This document shows, piece by piece, positions 1 to 6,817 of a stretch of 11,229 bases of DNA. Source of the stretch: Calditrichia bacterium (GTDB lineage: Bacteria > Calditrichota > Calditrichia > RBG-13-44-9); the NCBI GenBank assembly GCA_026991005.1, contig JALXCH010000585.1, positions 1 to 11,229 on the forward strand, in the 5' to 3' direction. The translations under genes and the position numbers were made by a program. Below the pieces are notes generated by a model, which was not told where the DNA came from, did not search any database, and saw only the letters and a list, made by a program, of their open reading frames with translations. Position 1 is the first letter of the stretch. Each line of letters begins with the position of its first letter.

Positions 1-84
1 CGGTTAATTGGTGCATGGGAAGGGATTCATTGGGCGGATTTAGATGAGGATATTAGCATTGAGCATTTGTTGGCGGGTATTTAG
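1..84 (+). CDS. DUF2442 family protein, C-terminal fragment (5' end outside window)
   Basis: The first 27 codons of the window are open and end at TAG (82-84). They encode a tail containing GIHWADLDEDISIEHLLAG. This closely fits the conserved C-terminus of DUF2442 proteins (pattern G-x-G-I-H-W-x-D-L-D-E-D-[IL]-S-[VI]-x-x-L-L-x-G), small proteins of about 80-100 residues. Family members often lie just downstream of a DUF4160 gene, and the pair has been suggested to act as a toxin-antitoxin-like unit; whether that partner exists here cannot be seen because the upstream part is missing. No clear hairpin terminator follows the stop. The family call rests on one short but distinctive motif. The biological role is unproven. 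Confidence 0.75.
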   Translation, partial: RLIGAWEGIHWADLDEDISIEHLLAGI

Positions 85-715
85 TCTGGGGAAAGTCAAA
101 AGTCATTACAAAAATGGTTTATTACACAGAGAAAATCATGTACCACATAAAACATTCTCCGGCCCAACTCTACGTGCAGCCTACACTGTGACACCATGGT
201 GTAGCGGATTTGAGGGGATGTAGCATTGCTCGTAATATTTCTGGAAAGTGACATCGTACCGCTAACATTCAAGTTATTTTGACCCGGAGGAAAAATATTG
301 TTTCTCTATCAGGTGCCAAAGCGGAAAAATAATTTTTGAGTATCGCATGTGTTGTAGCGGGGATTAGAGTAGAGTCCAGAGATGGAATTTTGTCCTGCGG
401 TAAGAAAAGTCCCCATTTCAGGTTCCAGAGTAGAAATATCGTTGCTGATTGGAAGCAAAATATGTAAATTGATTTCGTGCTAAGAATTAAAATATCAAAC
501 TTTTTACCTAATACTGATTTCAAGAAGGTGGAATTATTAAAATTGTTGTATGATTCAATAGACGCAGTTATTCTTCTTAAAAGAGTCTGGCGAAGTTCCC
601 CCCGTGTTTTGATTGGAGCGAAAATTTAAACACCCATCTTCACCCATGGCTCGCAGCAGGAGAATTTAACTGCTCATAAAAATAAACCTGTGTTTGAGTT
701 AAAATCGGAGTTCTG

Positions 716-805
716 ATGATAAAAGTAAACCGATTGTTCTTATCCTGCTTAAAATGGTATTGGGTGTTTGGTAGTGTTTTAGAGATTAAAGTAATGAGCA
801 TTTAA
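716..805 (+). CDS. Possible 29-residue leader peptide or small protein
   Basis: An ATG at 716 is preceded by GGAG at 707-710 with a 5-base spacer, a good Shine-Dalgarno arrangement. The frame runs 29 codons to TAA at 803-805, ending 15 bases before the TTG start of the next gene. The peptide begins MIKVNRLFLSCLKWYW and is hydrophobic and aromatic in the middle. It could be a translated leader of the 271-residue protein, a small membrane peptide, or chance. No homologue is recognised, and the only support is the ribosome binding site and the position. Confidence 0.2.
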   Translation: MIKVNRLFLSCLKWYWVFGSVLEIKVMSI

Positions 806-809
806 TTAT

Positions 810-813
810 GGAG
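810..813 (+). promoter_or_regulatory. Ribosome binding site supporting a TTG start
   Basis: GGAG lies 7 bases upstream of the TTG at 821. In this frame a stop (TAA, 803-805) lies just upstream and there is no ATG between it and the TTG. The first in-frame ATG comes only about 40 codons later, inside what looks like conserved protein. TTG at 821 is therefore the best start. Confidence 0.6.
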
Positions 814-820
814 AAAAACA

Positions 821-1636
821 TTGCGTAAACAAAGATTGAACGAGCTCAATAGTGTTGAATATCGTCTTGTCGCCTGGATAAGGAAATATCACAACGACGA
901 AACGACTCGCCAGGCGAAAGCATTGCCATTGCTTCGAGATATGGTAACCCTGCTTATTTTTGTGCGGGATAATAAAGTTGTGGGCACGAAAAGCACGGGC
1001 AACATGCCACTGAAGGCAGTAAGGGAGGTCACCGCGCGTTTCGTCAATCCACCGGAACTGGATATTCACGTGGGGGATGAAATCTTCCGCTTGCGCAGCG
1101 AAGCCCAGGTGTGGCAATTGTACTTCCTCCACATTCTGGCAGAAGTGGGTGGTTTGCTTCAGACTGCTCCGGGTCGTCGCTGGCGACTTACCCCTGCCGG
1201 AGATAGATTTCTGCGCACCGAGCCCCTCCTCCAGGTCGCCTTTTTGTTTTCAGTTTGGTGGTTTGATGTGAACTGGCTGGTAGCTTTTCCTTTTCCAGGT
1301 ATGGAAGAATATTTGCCTCCTTACTTTGAGCAGACAACCCTCAACCATTTACGCTCTCTTCCCATTAATTCCCGTATTTCCTTTAAAAAATTCGCAAATA
1401 AATTGATTAAGGAAACGGAGTTGACCTGGGGTAATAGAGATAACGATTATGATACCATGTTTCTGTATGGTTTAATTAAAGATGTGGTAATCGATATCCT
1501 GGAGTCTTTCGGTGCGATTGAGTACGAAGAAAAAAAGGAGTCATCCGATTTAACGACAATTGGCCGGTTTGTTGCTTTTAAGATTACCCCGTTCGGTAAG
1601 ACACTTTTGGACTCTATTGCCATCTGGAGTGAGTAA
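821..1636 (+). CDS. Uncharacterised 271-residue cytoplasmic protein
   Basis: The protein has no signal peptide or membrane segment. It is rich in charged and aromatic residues, with a soluble alpha/beta look. A central stretch (about residues 45-135) contains VRDNKVVGTKSTGNMPLKAV, then ARFVNPPEL, then LYFLHILAEVGGLL and GRRWRLTPAGDRFL. The last part (helix, helix, then a W-x-L-T-P-x-G strand) resembles a winged-helix module, and ITPFGKTLLDSI near the C-terminus repeats the same T-P-x-G pattern. I recall similar proteins of about this size only as hypothetical proteins, sometimes near pRiA4b ORF-3-like proteins, but I cannot name a family with confidence. DNA binding is an inference from the winged-helix look alone. 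The start is TTG with GGAG 7 bases upstream. The coding region is less AT-rich than its flanks, which supports a real gene. Confidence 0.85.
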   Translation: MRKQRLNELNSVEYRLVAWIRKYHNDETTRQAKALPLLRDMVTLLIFVRDNKVVGTKSTGNMPLKAVREVTARFVNPPELDIHVGDEIFRLRSEAQVWQLYFLHILAEVGGLLQTAPGRRWRLTPAGDRFLRTEPLLQVAFLFSVWWFDVNWLVAFPFPGMEEYLPPYFEQTTLNHLRSLPINSRISFKKFANKLIKETELTWGNRDNDYDTMFLYGLIKDVVIDILESFGAIEYEEKKESSDLTTIGRFVAFKITPFGKTLLDSIAIWSE

Positions 1637-1639
1637 TCC

Positions 1640-1673
1640 CTGAGGAAAAGCCTCGTTGAGTTTTTTCCTTCAG
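1640..1673 (+). terminator. Weak candidate terminator after the 271-residue gene
   Basis: CTGAGGAAAA (1640-1649) can pair with TTTTCCTTCAG (1663-1673) with one bulged base, around a 13-base loop. A run of six T falls at 1661-1666. A smaller GAGG/CCTC hairpin competes with it. It lies directly behind the stop codon, where a terminator is expected, but the stem is mostly A-T, so the call is weak. Confidence 0.35.
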
Positions 1674-2053
1674 TTCGGATCCGGAACGGCTCGCTCCTCT
1701 CTTTCGTTTGGCGTTCAATAATTAGCTGGAGATACTTATCGGATGAAATGATCCGGGCGATACGTGGGTTGTTGCCAAATTAACCAGGATTTTACCTGCC
1801 ACCAGCAAAGAAGCTTCTCTCATTACTGATTTTAATGAAAGTTATTTTGCCCCTAAGAAACTGGTACAACGAATGGAACCGGAAATGTGTCATAAATCTA
1901 AAATTCTTTTATTTTTAAATTTACTCGCATCCCTTTGTGGTGGGACTCCCGAGCCTTTGCAGCGGGCACGGGAGGGGTTATGGTAAGAATTTCCGGCAGC
2001 ACAATTACTGGTATTCCATTTGACAGAAGCTTACCAACATCTCAAAATCCGAA
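1674..2053. other. Intergenic stretch with one stop-free frame, no assignable gene
   Basis: About 380 bases between two terminator-like hairpins. One plus-strand frame is free of stops from about 1750 to the TAA at 1984-1986 (79 codons), but its first ATG is at 1873, which leaves 37 codons and no clear ribosome binding site. The frame reads ...SLITDFNESYFAPKKL..., then the peptide MEPEMCHKSKILLFLNLLAS. It may be a decayed gene remnant or chance. No homologue, repeat or RNA gene is recognised. Confidence 0.4.
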
Positions 2054-2103
2054 AAAACATCCCCTAACCAGAAACAACACTTTATGTGGTTAGGGGATGT
2101 TTT
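2054..2103 (-). terminator. Strong bidirectional rho-independent terminator
   Basis: AAAACATCCCCTAACCA (2054-2070) is perfectly complementary to TGGTTAGGGGATGTTTT (2087-2103), giving a 17-bp stem with a 16-base loop. The core CATCCCCTAACCA is GC-containing and perfect. Read on the minus strand the stem ends in a run of six T, and on the plus strand in four T. It starts 7 bases past the stop codon of the minus-strand surface-protein gene, so its main job is to end that transcript. It can also stop plus-strand transcription coming from the left. Confidence 0.9.
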
Positions 2104-2110
2104 CCAGTTT

Positions 2111-5100
2111 TTATTTCAGAAGTATCATTTTCCGGGTTTTAACCTGCTGCCCTGCCTGAATCCGGAGCAGGTACACGCCGCTACTAACCGGAATACCCAG
2201 ATGGTTGCGACCATCCCATTCCACCCGATGTTCACCGGGTTCCTGGGGCGTATTCACCAGAGTTACCACTCGCTGACCCAGGATGTTAAAAATCGATAGA
2301 TTCACTCGCTCCTGTCGGGGTAAGAAGTAGCGAATTGTGGTTCGGGGATTAAAGGGGTTGGGATAATTCGGAAAGAGGACAAAATGCCTCGGAACATCGG
2401 AGGAGGAAATACCCATCCACAGCGGGCTGCGGAAATAAATAGTATCAGCTTCCCAGAAGTAACCAATTGTGGTTATCCGAAAAGTATCCCCGGGCATGGG
2501 AGCTGTACTGGTAGAATCCCACAGGAAGGTGAGTTCATAAGTAAGCGTGCCATTACTCAATGTATCGCCTGCCACCACATTCTCTTTTAAATAAATCTTA
2601 TCCCCGGAAGAAAAATCACCCGAAAAATCATGGTCAAAGCCGTACAATTTCAGCGAGGAATCAATACCCATATTTCGATTATAGACCCGGAAGGGAACGG
2701 TAAAGAGCAGGGCATTTGTGGTGAGATGTTGCACACTGTCCGGTTGACCGAAAACGATTTCGTAATTTGTGGGATTTGCATTGTAAGCAGGTGCTACGGT
2801 AATTTCCCAATCGGAATTGCCATGTTTCCAGTAAAGGGAATCAATTTCGGGAGGGAAGAATCCCATGATTTTCAGGCTCAATCCATCGAATGTGAGATTC
2901 TGCATGGTGTTAAAATATGACACCTGTTGCCACAAGTAAATTCCTGCATCCACATCGTAAATATTTAATGAATTCGGTTGGTCAAACGAAAGGCGATAGG
3001 TGTGTCCTGTCATCTGCGTGCGGTCGATGGGGTTAAGCTGCAGCAAGCCGTTCCCCACTCCGCTGACATGGTCGAAGATTGTATCCGGTGCTGTGGTTTC
3101 GGGATTGGTAATTACCACGTTGCGTTCAACCATCGGAGAAAATGCACCGGTGGCATCCCGAACATAAAATTGGAGATTGTTTTCCCCGTTAAAAAGGTTA
3201 CGCGTGTCTAACACTATACGCGAAGGAAAGGGTTGATTTTCGATTAAAGTGCACCAGGCACCACGGAAATTGTCCCTGACGGTCAGGAAAATCGAATCCT
3301 GATCGGCATCCCCAGCCAAAATATGAAGCGAGTAAACCCCGGAAATGGTATCGTTGTAGAGGGGACGTTGAACCATAATTTCGGGGGATGTGGGAATTCC
3401 CGTATTATTAATGGTAAAATAACCCTGCGAGGCGCCGTAAACAACCCCCTCTCCCTGATGCGACACCACACCCAACCGATAAAAGATGCCGTCTTTCCAA
3501 TTCTGGGTGGAAAAAGAGTAACTGCCCGGGGAAGTTACCGCCGTGTCTAATAATTCCCAGGTTTCATTGTCTCCGTATCCCAGCCACAAATCTACTTTAT
3601 CTACCGGATGCGGATAATGCGGGTTCACAGACCAGGAAACTTCGGCGTTATCGCTAAATACTTCCCCTCCATTACCACTCTGGATGTGGATATCAGCCTT
3701 GGGACTCTGGTACTCCCATATCCGGTCTGCCAAACGTTTCAGAGTAAGCAGTGTGGTGGAGTCCTTTGCTGCCAGCAATACACCAACCACATCCGCGGAA
3801 TCTCCAGCATTCAGATTAAAGGGCCCGCAATTCATAATGCACACCGCATCCAATCCCATCGGATATTGGGAGAGAATTCCGGAATTTGAATCGAATCTGG
3901 GATTAATAAAACCGGATGGATCGCCATGGAAAAAATGTTGTCGGTTCCGGTTGTGCCAGTAAGGAGGAGAATCGGTGGAAGATGTGTCGCCAGCAAGCAG
4001 TTTATATTGAATCGCTTCTTTATCCGGCGAAACAGGGGTGATGCCGTCTCCGCTAAACGGGCCGTTGGGACCTCCGTCGTTAGAACCGGGACGGAAATAC
4101 CAATTGAACCAGTGCCAGCCTGTCACGCCGGTGGGTTCACCCACAAAAACATCCGGCTGCCCGTCCGCATTGAGATCGATGTCTTCGGAAGCCGGAGGTG
4201 TTTCCAGCATCCCAACCCCCACATAGGCCAGATCGGTTGCTCCGCCACTATATCCGTCCAGATCCCAGATGTAACATAACGAAGCATCCCGATTAAATTG
4301 AATCATATCGTCGCCGTTGGTTCGCCCCAGGTAACTTCCGTCTGCCATTCGGTGGTAAATGTCGGCGTCAAAATAAAATCCCGCGTAGATGTTTTGGTAA
4401 TTATACGGGGATTCGTTGATGAGTCGGTAGTGCAGGAAAATCATTCCCCCGGGGATGTTGGAGAAATTGGACGCCATCGCTTTAACCCGAATTCCCGTGG
4501 GATACCCCTGGGTAGGATCCACATCCCGATCGGCAAAGCGATCGTCCATCTCCCAGTACACATCCTGATCGGAGAAAAACGCCCGGGGAGAGATGCTGCC
4601 GGGATTAGTGAAGCCGGGCCAGATGGGATTGCTCCCCAAAGTGGGCCAGGAAGAAGGATAATCGCTATGGGCAAGCAGGGGTACAACCGGTTCCGACCAA
4701 TCGTACAGGTAATTGAACGCATAAGAGGAACTGGTAGCATTCCCGAACAGCTGGGTGTGGCTGTTTTCCACTGCTTCCCAATCGGTCAGGACCTTCCCGG
4801 GAGTTCGGTCGAACCAGGATTCGGAGACGGTAGGTCCCCAGTACACAAAAGAATCGGGAAACACCTGCCCGGTTAGCGAATCTACGGCTGGGCGAATTGC
4901 CCAAGGATAGGGATTGCCCAGAGAATCCCGCCCGGGAATGCCTAAAATAAAACTAAACGTCGGAATGTACTGGTATTTCCCGTATAAACCCTCCGGTGAG
5001 GTTACCATAGGAAGATCCGGCAGAAAATCGGAGATGGAGCCGAAGTTGTTGAAGTGCATTTTCAAAGCGTTTTTTGTCTGGTAACCCATTGCCCGATCGG

Positions 5101-5242
5101 GACTAATCTGGGTAAAATTGAATTGTTGGTTGCGGTTAAAGGAATAATCCTCCCCAAACCCCGGAAACGAAAACACCGTCAGTAAAAAGAATCCAATCAA
5201 AATAATGTAATTTGGGATAGAAAGACGATGTGATGACTCCAT
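2111..5242 (-). CDS. Secreted multidomain protein with type IX secretion C-terminal sorting domain
   Basis: A 1043-residue exported protein. Residues 1-30 form a signal peptide (hydrophobic core IILIGFFLLTVFSF, likely cut near G30). Residues about 31-500 form a large domain seen in surface proteins of Calditrichota/KSB1-like bacteria. It includes GGMIFLHYRLINESPY, then NIYAGFYFDADIYH, and an acidic DLNADGQPD loop that resembles a calcium-binding loop. Two Ig/fibronectin-like beta domains follow (about 505-600 and 610-705), and then a further beta-rich region. Residues about 955-1043 are a Por-type sorting domain, with NYPNPFNPRTTIRY, FNILGQRVVTL, SSGVYLLRI and the final KTRKMILLK. In T9SS bacteria this domain directs passage across the outer membrane and surface attachment or release. 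No catalytic motif is visible, so substrate and role are unknown; an adhesive or structural role is an inference. It is a single-gene unit with its own promoter and terminator. Confidence 0.93.
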   Translation of the reverse strand: MESSHRLSIPNYIILIGFFLLTVFSFPGFGEDYSFNRNQQFNFTQISPDRAMGYQTKNALKMHFNNFGSISDFLPDLPMVTSPEGLYGKYQYIPTFSFILGIPGRDSLGNPYPWAIRPAVDSLTGQVFPDSFVYWGPTVSESWFDRTPGKVLTDWEAVENSHTQLFGNATSSSYAFNYLYDWSEPVVPLLAHSDYPSSWPTLGSNPIWPGFTNPGSISPRAFFSDQDVYWEMDDRFADRDVDPTQGYPTGIRVKAMASNFSNIPGGMIFLHYRLINESPYNYQNIYAGFYFDADIYHRMADGSYLGRTNGDDMIQFNRDASLCYIWDLDGYSGGATDLAYVGVGMLETPPASEDIDLNADGQPDVFVGEPTGVTGWHWFNWYFRPGSNDGGPNGPFSGDGITPVSPDKEAIQYKLLAGDTSSTDSPPYWHNRNRQHFFHGDPSGFINPRFDSNSGILSQYPMGLDAVCIMNCGPFNLNAGDSADVVGVLLAAKDSTTLLTLKRLADRIWEYQSPKADIHIQSGNGGEVFSDNAEVSWSVNPHYPHPVDKVDLWLGYGDNETWELLDTAVTSPGSYSFSTQNWKDGIFYRLGVVSHQGEGVVYGASQGYFTINNTGIPTSPEIMVQRPLYNDTISGVYSLHILAGDADQDSIFLTVRDNFRGAWCTLIENQPFPSRIVLDTRNLFNGENNLQFYVRDATGAFSPMVERNVVITNPETTAPDTIFDHVSGVGNGLLQLNPIDRTQMTGHTYRLSFDQPNSLNIYDVDAGIYLWQQVSYFNTMQNLTFDGLSLKIMGFFPPEIDSLYWKHGNSDWEITVAPAYNANPTNYEIVFGQPDSVQHLTTNALLFTVPFRVYNRNMGIDSSLKLYGFDHDFSGDFSSGDKIYLKENVVAGDTLSNGTLTYELTFLWDSTSTAPMPGDTFRITTIGYFWEADTIYFRSPLWMGISSSDVPRHFVLFPNYPNPFNPRTTIRYFLPRQERVNLSIFNILGQRVVTLVNTPQEPGEHRVEWDGRNHLGIPVSSGVYLLRIQAGQQVKTRKMILLK

Positions 5243-5245
5243 AAT

Positions 5246-5253
5246 ACCTCCCT
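5246..5253 (-). promoter_or_regulatory. Strong Shine-Dalgarno of the surface-protein gene
   Basis: On the minus strand AGGGAGGT precedes the ATG (5242-5240). The GGAGG core (5251-5247) is 4 bases from the ATG. It fixes the start and suggests strong translation. A perfect match of this kind is unusual for Bacteroidota proper, which often lack Shine-Dalgarno sites, and fits better with more basal FCB lineages. Confidence 0.75.
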
Positions 5254-5264
5254 ATTATTTTTTT

Positions 5265-5278
5265 AACAATATATTGTT
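5265..5278. promoter_or_regulatory. 14-base palindrome over the -10 element, possible operator
   Basis: AACAATATATTGTT is a perfect inverted repeat that covers the proposed -10 hexamer. A repressor bound here would block the promoter. The sequence is AT-only apart from one C-G pair on each side, so it may simply reflect base composition. Confidence 0.3.
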
Positions 5279-5296
5279 TTTACAATTAAAATGCAA
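5268..5296 (-). promoter_or_regulatory. Candidate sigma70-like promoter of the surface-protein gene
   Basis: Read on the minus strand, TTGCAT (5296-5291) and TATATT (5273-5268) are separated by exactly 17 bases, close to the TTGACA-17-TATAAT consensus. The start codon is 26 bases from the -10 element, which would give a very short leader containing the ribosome binding site. The surroundings are very AT-rich, so a chance match is possible. Confidence 0.5.
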
Positions 5297-5565
5297 ATTT
5301 TTTAGGGGATGTACTGATTTTTTCTCTATGTGAAACAACTCCAGGGAAGAGTTAGTAAAGAAAAACCGATAAATCTTAAATTCCACAAATTCATATTTCA
5401 TTTTTTTCATTCCCAAACATAGTTTTAGTGGTTACAGTAGTTTTTATGCAGGCAAAAAATCCTGTTTATCCCCTCCCCAGGATGCGGTGCATTAATCCTG
5501 CCAAAAAACGATATTCCTCACCACGCATCTGGCGGGATTCAGAACATTAGCACCAGCCTTTCTCC

Positions 5566-5632
5566 CCTGTCAATCCGAGCGCAGCGTAAGCAGAGGAAAG
5601 CATCTCTTTTCTGAATTGCTTGGGATCATTTC
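5566..5632 (+). repeat. Degenerate dispersed repeat of the 'TGTCATTCCGAGCGCAGCG' type
   Basis: The stretch reads CCTGTCAATCCGAGCGCAGC, then GTAAGCAGAGGAAAGCATCTC, and closes with AATTGCTTGGGATCATT. The two ends are partly complementary (AAGCATC/ATTGCTT). It resembles the widespread bacterial repeat that begins TGTCATT(C/G)CGAG and continues with AGCGAAGCAATCTC. Only one copy is in the window, so the call is by recognition of a familiar pattern, with several mismatches. Confidence 0.5.
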
Positions 5633-5680
5633 ATTTTCATATCAGGATAATTCACCTGGAAATGCGTACCATACTGGAAC

Positions 5681-5820
5681 AAATTCCAAATAACAAATTC
5701 CAAATAACAAAAATCAAATCACAATTCCCAAACCGCAAAAAACAAACTGCAAATCTAAAATTCAAAAAGAACAATTATTAAATTCCCAAATTAAAATTTC
5801 CAACAAACAAATATTTTAAT
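5681..5820. repeat. A-rich CAAAT-type repeat block, copy 1
   Basis: The block opens with a perfect 14-base tandem duplication, AAATTCCAAATAAC at 5681-5694 and 5695-5708. It continues as a degenerate string of CAAAT, CCAAA and AACAAA words with almost no G. Similar blocks recur at 6220-6254, 6511-6570 and 6883-6944. Such strings are common intergenic repeats in many environmental bacteria; their function is unknown. Confidence 0.7.
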
Positions 5821-5825
5821 TCGTG

Positions 5826-5853
5826 CCCATTCGTGTGATTCGTGGTTAAACAC
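5826..5853 (+). repeat. ATTCGTGTGATTCGTGG repeat, copy 1
   Basis: CCC followed by the 17-base core (5829-5845) and GTTAAACACC-like sequence. The core is itself a near-duplication, ATTCGTGTG plus ATTCGTGG. It sits immediately after the first A-rich block. Confidence 0.75.
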
Positions 5854-5906
5854 CAATTCGGTTCTATTTTTTCAAAAATCAATTCAATTTATTAATTCTC
5901 TCTGTC

Positions 5907-5967
5907 GTCCTTACAGGACTTAAAATGGTGGGTGGAATTTCCCATTCCCATGGCTGAAGGCCATGGG
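5907..5967 (+). repeat. REP-like element with two hairpins, copy 1
   Basis: Hairpin one is GTCC-TTACA-GGAC (5907-5919). Hairpin two is CCCATGGC-TGAAG-GCCATGGG (5947-5967), an 8-bp perfect stem. The spacer between them is T- and G-rich (TTAAAATGGTGGGTGG). Paired short hairpins with a G-rich segment are characteristic of REP sequences moved by REP-associated Y1 (RAYT) transposases. No such transposase is in the window. Confidence 0.65.
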
Positions 5968-6073
5968 CTAATATCTTTCGACCACTCCATTGCCTCGTAC
6001 CCTGCCAAACGATAGTTTTTTGGGTTGTAATTTATATTTACCGCCTAATGATGTCTTTTCTTTTTTCTCATTC

Positions 6074-6094
6074 CTTTTGCCTTTTGTCTTTTGT
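6074..6094 (+). repeat. 7-base tandem repeat (CTTTTGC/T x3)
   Basis: CTTTTGC, CTTTTGT and CTTTTGT lie head to tail. This is the complement-type counterpart of the A-rich ACAAAAG words in neighbouring blocks. Confidence 0.6.
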
Positions 6095-6128
6095 CTCACA
6101 CGGAGGTCCGGAGGACACAGAAGAAAAA
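6095..6128. repeat. Degenerate CACGGAGG-type dispersed repeat
   Basis: CTCACACGGAGGTCCGGAGG followed by ACACAGAAG. It resembles the familiar intergenic repeat built of ACGGAGG/CACGGAG words. GGTCCGGAGGAC can also fold on itself. Single copy here, recognised by pattern only. Confidence 0.4.
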
Positions 6129-6159
6129 AAATTCTAAATTACAAAAAGTTAAAAATCGC

Positions 6160-6214
6160 AACGTCCGAAAGTCTGCAAGACTCCTTTGGGAAATCCATTT
6201 GGGAAGCGCAGAGA
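6160..6214. repeat. Hairpin-containing repeat fragment
   Basis: AGTCT-GCA-AGACT (6170-6182) forms a 5-bp stem with a 3-base loop. It is preceded by AACGTCCG and followed by two TTTGGGAA words (CCTTTGGGAAATCCATTTGGG-like). It looks like another short dispersed element; its family is not known to me. Confidence 0.35.
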
Positions 6215-6219
6215 AATAT

Positions 6220-6254
6220 ACAATTACAAATCTAAAAACAAAAAATTCAAAAGA
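6220..6254. repeat. A-rich repeat block, copy 2
   Basis: A short version of the A-rich block (ACAATTACAAATCTAAAAAC and ATTCAAAAG), directly before the second ATTCGTGTGATTCGTGG copy. Confidence 0.55.
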
Positions 6255-6270
6255 TTATTTCTAATTTGCG

Positions 6271-6290
6271 TTTATTCGTGTGATTCGTGG
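6271..6290 (+). repeat. ATTCGTGTGATTCGTGG repeat, copy 2
   Basis: A perfect copy of the 17-base core at 6274-6290, followed by TTCTAATAAT and then, 25 bases on, REP-like hairpins. Confidence 0.75.
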
Positions 6291-6314
6291 TTCTAATAAT
6301 TTCAGTATTGTTTC

Positions 6315-6399
6315 GCCCTTTCAGGGCTCCATTTTTTGGGGATGATTTCTATACCCAGGGCTTCGCCCTGGGCTATCCTTGTGCGAGTGCTTCGCACTC
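6315..6399 (+). repeat. REP-like element with three TTC-loop hairpins, copy 2
   Basis: Three perfect hairpins follow one another: GCCCT-TTC-AGGGC (6315-6327), CCCAGGGC-TTC-GCCCTGGG (6354-6372) and GAGTGC-TTC-GCACTC (6385-6399). All have the same TTC triloop. TTTTTTGGGGATG between the first two supplies the G-rich segment expected of REP sequences of the RAYT type. This is the best REP candidate of the island. Confidence 0.75.
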
Positions 6400-6510
6400 T
6401 TGGGGAAATAATGTTGCATTTCAACTCTTTTGCATTTTTATTAGCTTTTTAGTTCTGTCCAAAAATTGCTTTTTTAATACCACTGAATTGTGCCAATTTT
6501 CAAGATCCTA

Positions 6511-6570
6511 CCAAATTCAAATCTCAAATCCCAAAACAAAAACAACAAATAACAGATTCCAGAGTAACAA
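6511..6570. repeat. A-rich repeat block, copy 3
   Basis: CCAAATTCAAATCTCAAATC, then AAAACAAAAACAACAAATAAC and a closing AGATTCCAGAGTAAC. Very poor in G, like the other A-rich blocks. Confidence 0.6.
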
Positions 6571-6644
6571 GCATTAATTTTTTAACGTCAAATAACTTAG
6601 CATGTTTTTCCCTGATTGAATTATGTTTTCATTTATCATTTGTG

Positions 6645-6713
6645 TCCATTCGTGTGATTCGTGGGCAAATAATTCTTGGTTAAATGCCCATGTGTGTGAT
6701 TGGTGGTTAAGTG
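6645..6713 (+). repeat. 42-base repeat array A (1.6 units)
   Basis: Unit one (6645-6686, 42 bases) has the ATTCGTGTGATTCGTGG core followed by GCAAATAATTCTTGGTTAAATG. Unit two (6687-6713) is the same unit with an internal loss of 15 bases (CCCATGTGTGTGATTGGTGG and then TTAAGTG). Unit one differs from the first unit of the array at 6991 at only 2 of 42 positions, so the two arrays are recent duplicates of each other. Confidence 0.75.
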
Positions 6714-6750
6714 TTTCGGTGAGACTAATGAATGGGACAAGCTGTGTAGC

Positions 6751-6768
6751 CCGGCTCTCCGGAGCCGG
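6751..6768. repeat. REP-like GC-rich hairpin, copy 3
   Basis: CCGGCTC-TCCG-GAGCCGG, a 7-bp perfect stem in an AT-rich setting, followed by TAAAAAGG. It may also act as a weak transcription stop. It lies behind array A, as the other REP-like hairpins lie behind the other ATTCGTG copies. Confidence 0.6.
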
Positions 6769-6817
6769 TAAAAAGGAGGTGAGATTAAGAAACATGGGTT
6801 AAAAAGAAAGATGAGCC

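Larger units (their letters stand above)
85..820. other. AT-rich intergenic region without a convincing gene
   Basis: About 735 bases separate the DUF2442 tail from the next gene. Stop codons are dense in all frames. The longest open frame (minus strand, 269-523) has a TTG start, no Shine-Dalgarno sequence and unremarkable composition, so it is not called. A 12-base palindrome ACACCATGGTGT lies at 191-202, and CTACAC (181-186) can also pair with GTGTAG (199-204). A small open frame with a good ribosome binding site occurs near the right end and is listed separately. No insertion sequence, RNA gene or known regulatory element is recognised. Confidence 0.6.

Noticed and set aside
269..523. 84-residue minus-strand open frame
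   Set aside because: TTG start with no Shine-Dalgarno, no recognisable motif, and located in AT-rich non-coding-looking sequence.
4298..4876. 192-residue plus-strand open frame
   Set aside because: It lies antisense within the clearly real 1043-residue surface-protein gene and has no motif of its own; shadow of the GC-richer coding strand.
5990..6577. Two plus-strand open frames (5990-6235 and 6287-6577)
   Set aside because: They run through REP-like hairpins, the ATTCGTG repeat and A-rich blocks, lack good ribosome binding sites and have no protein-like pattern.
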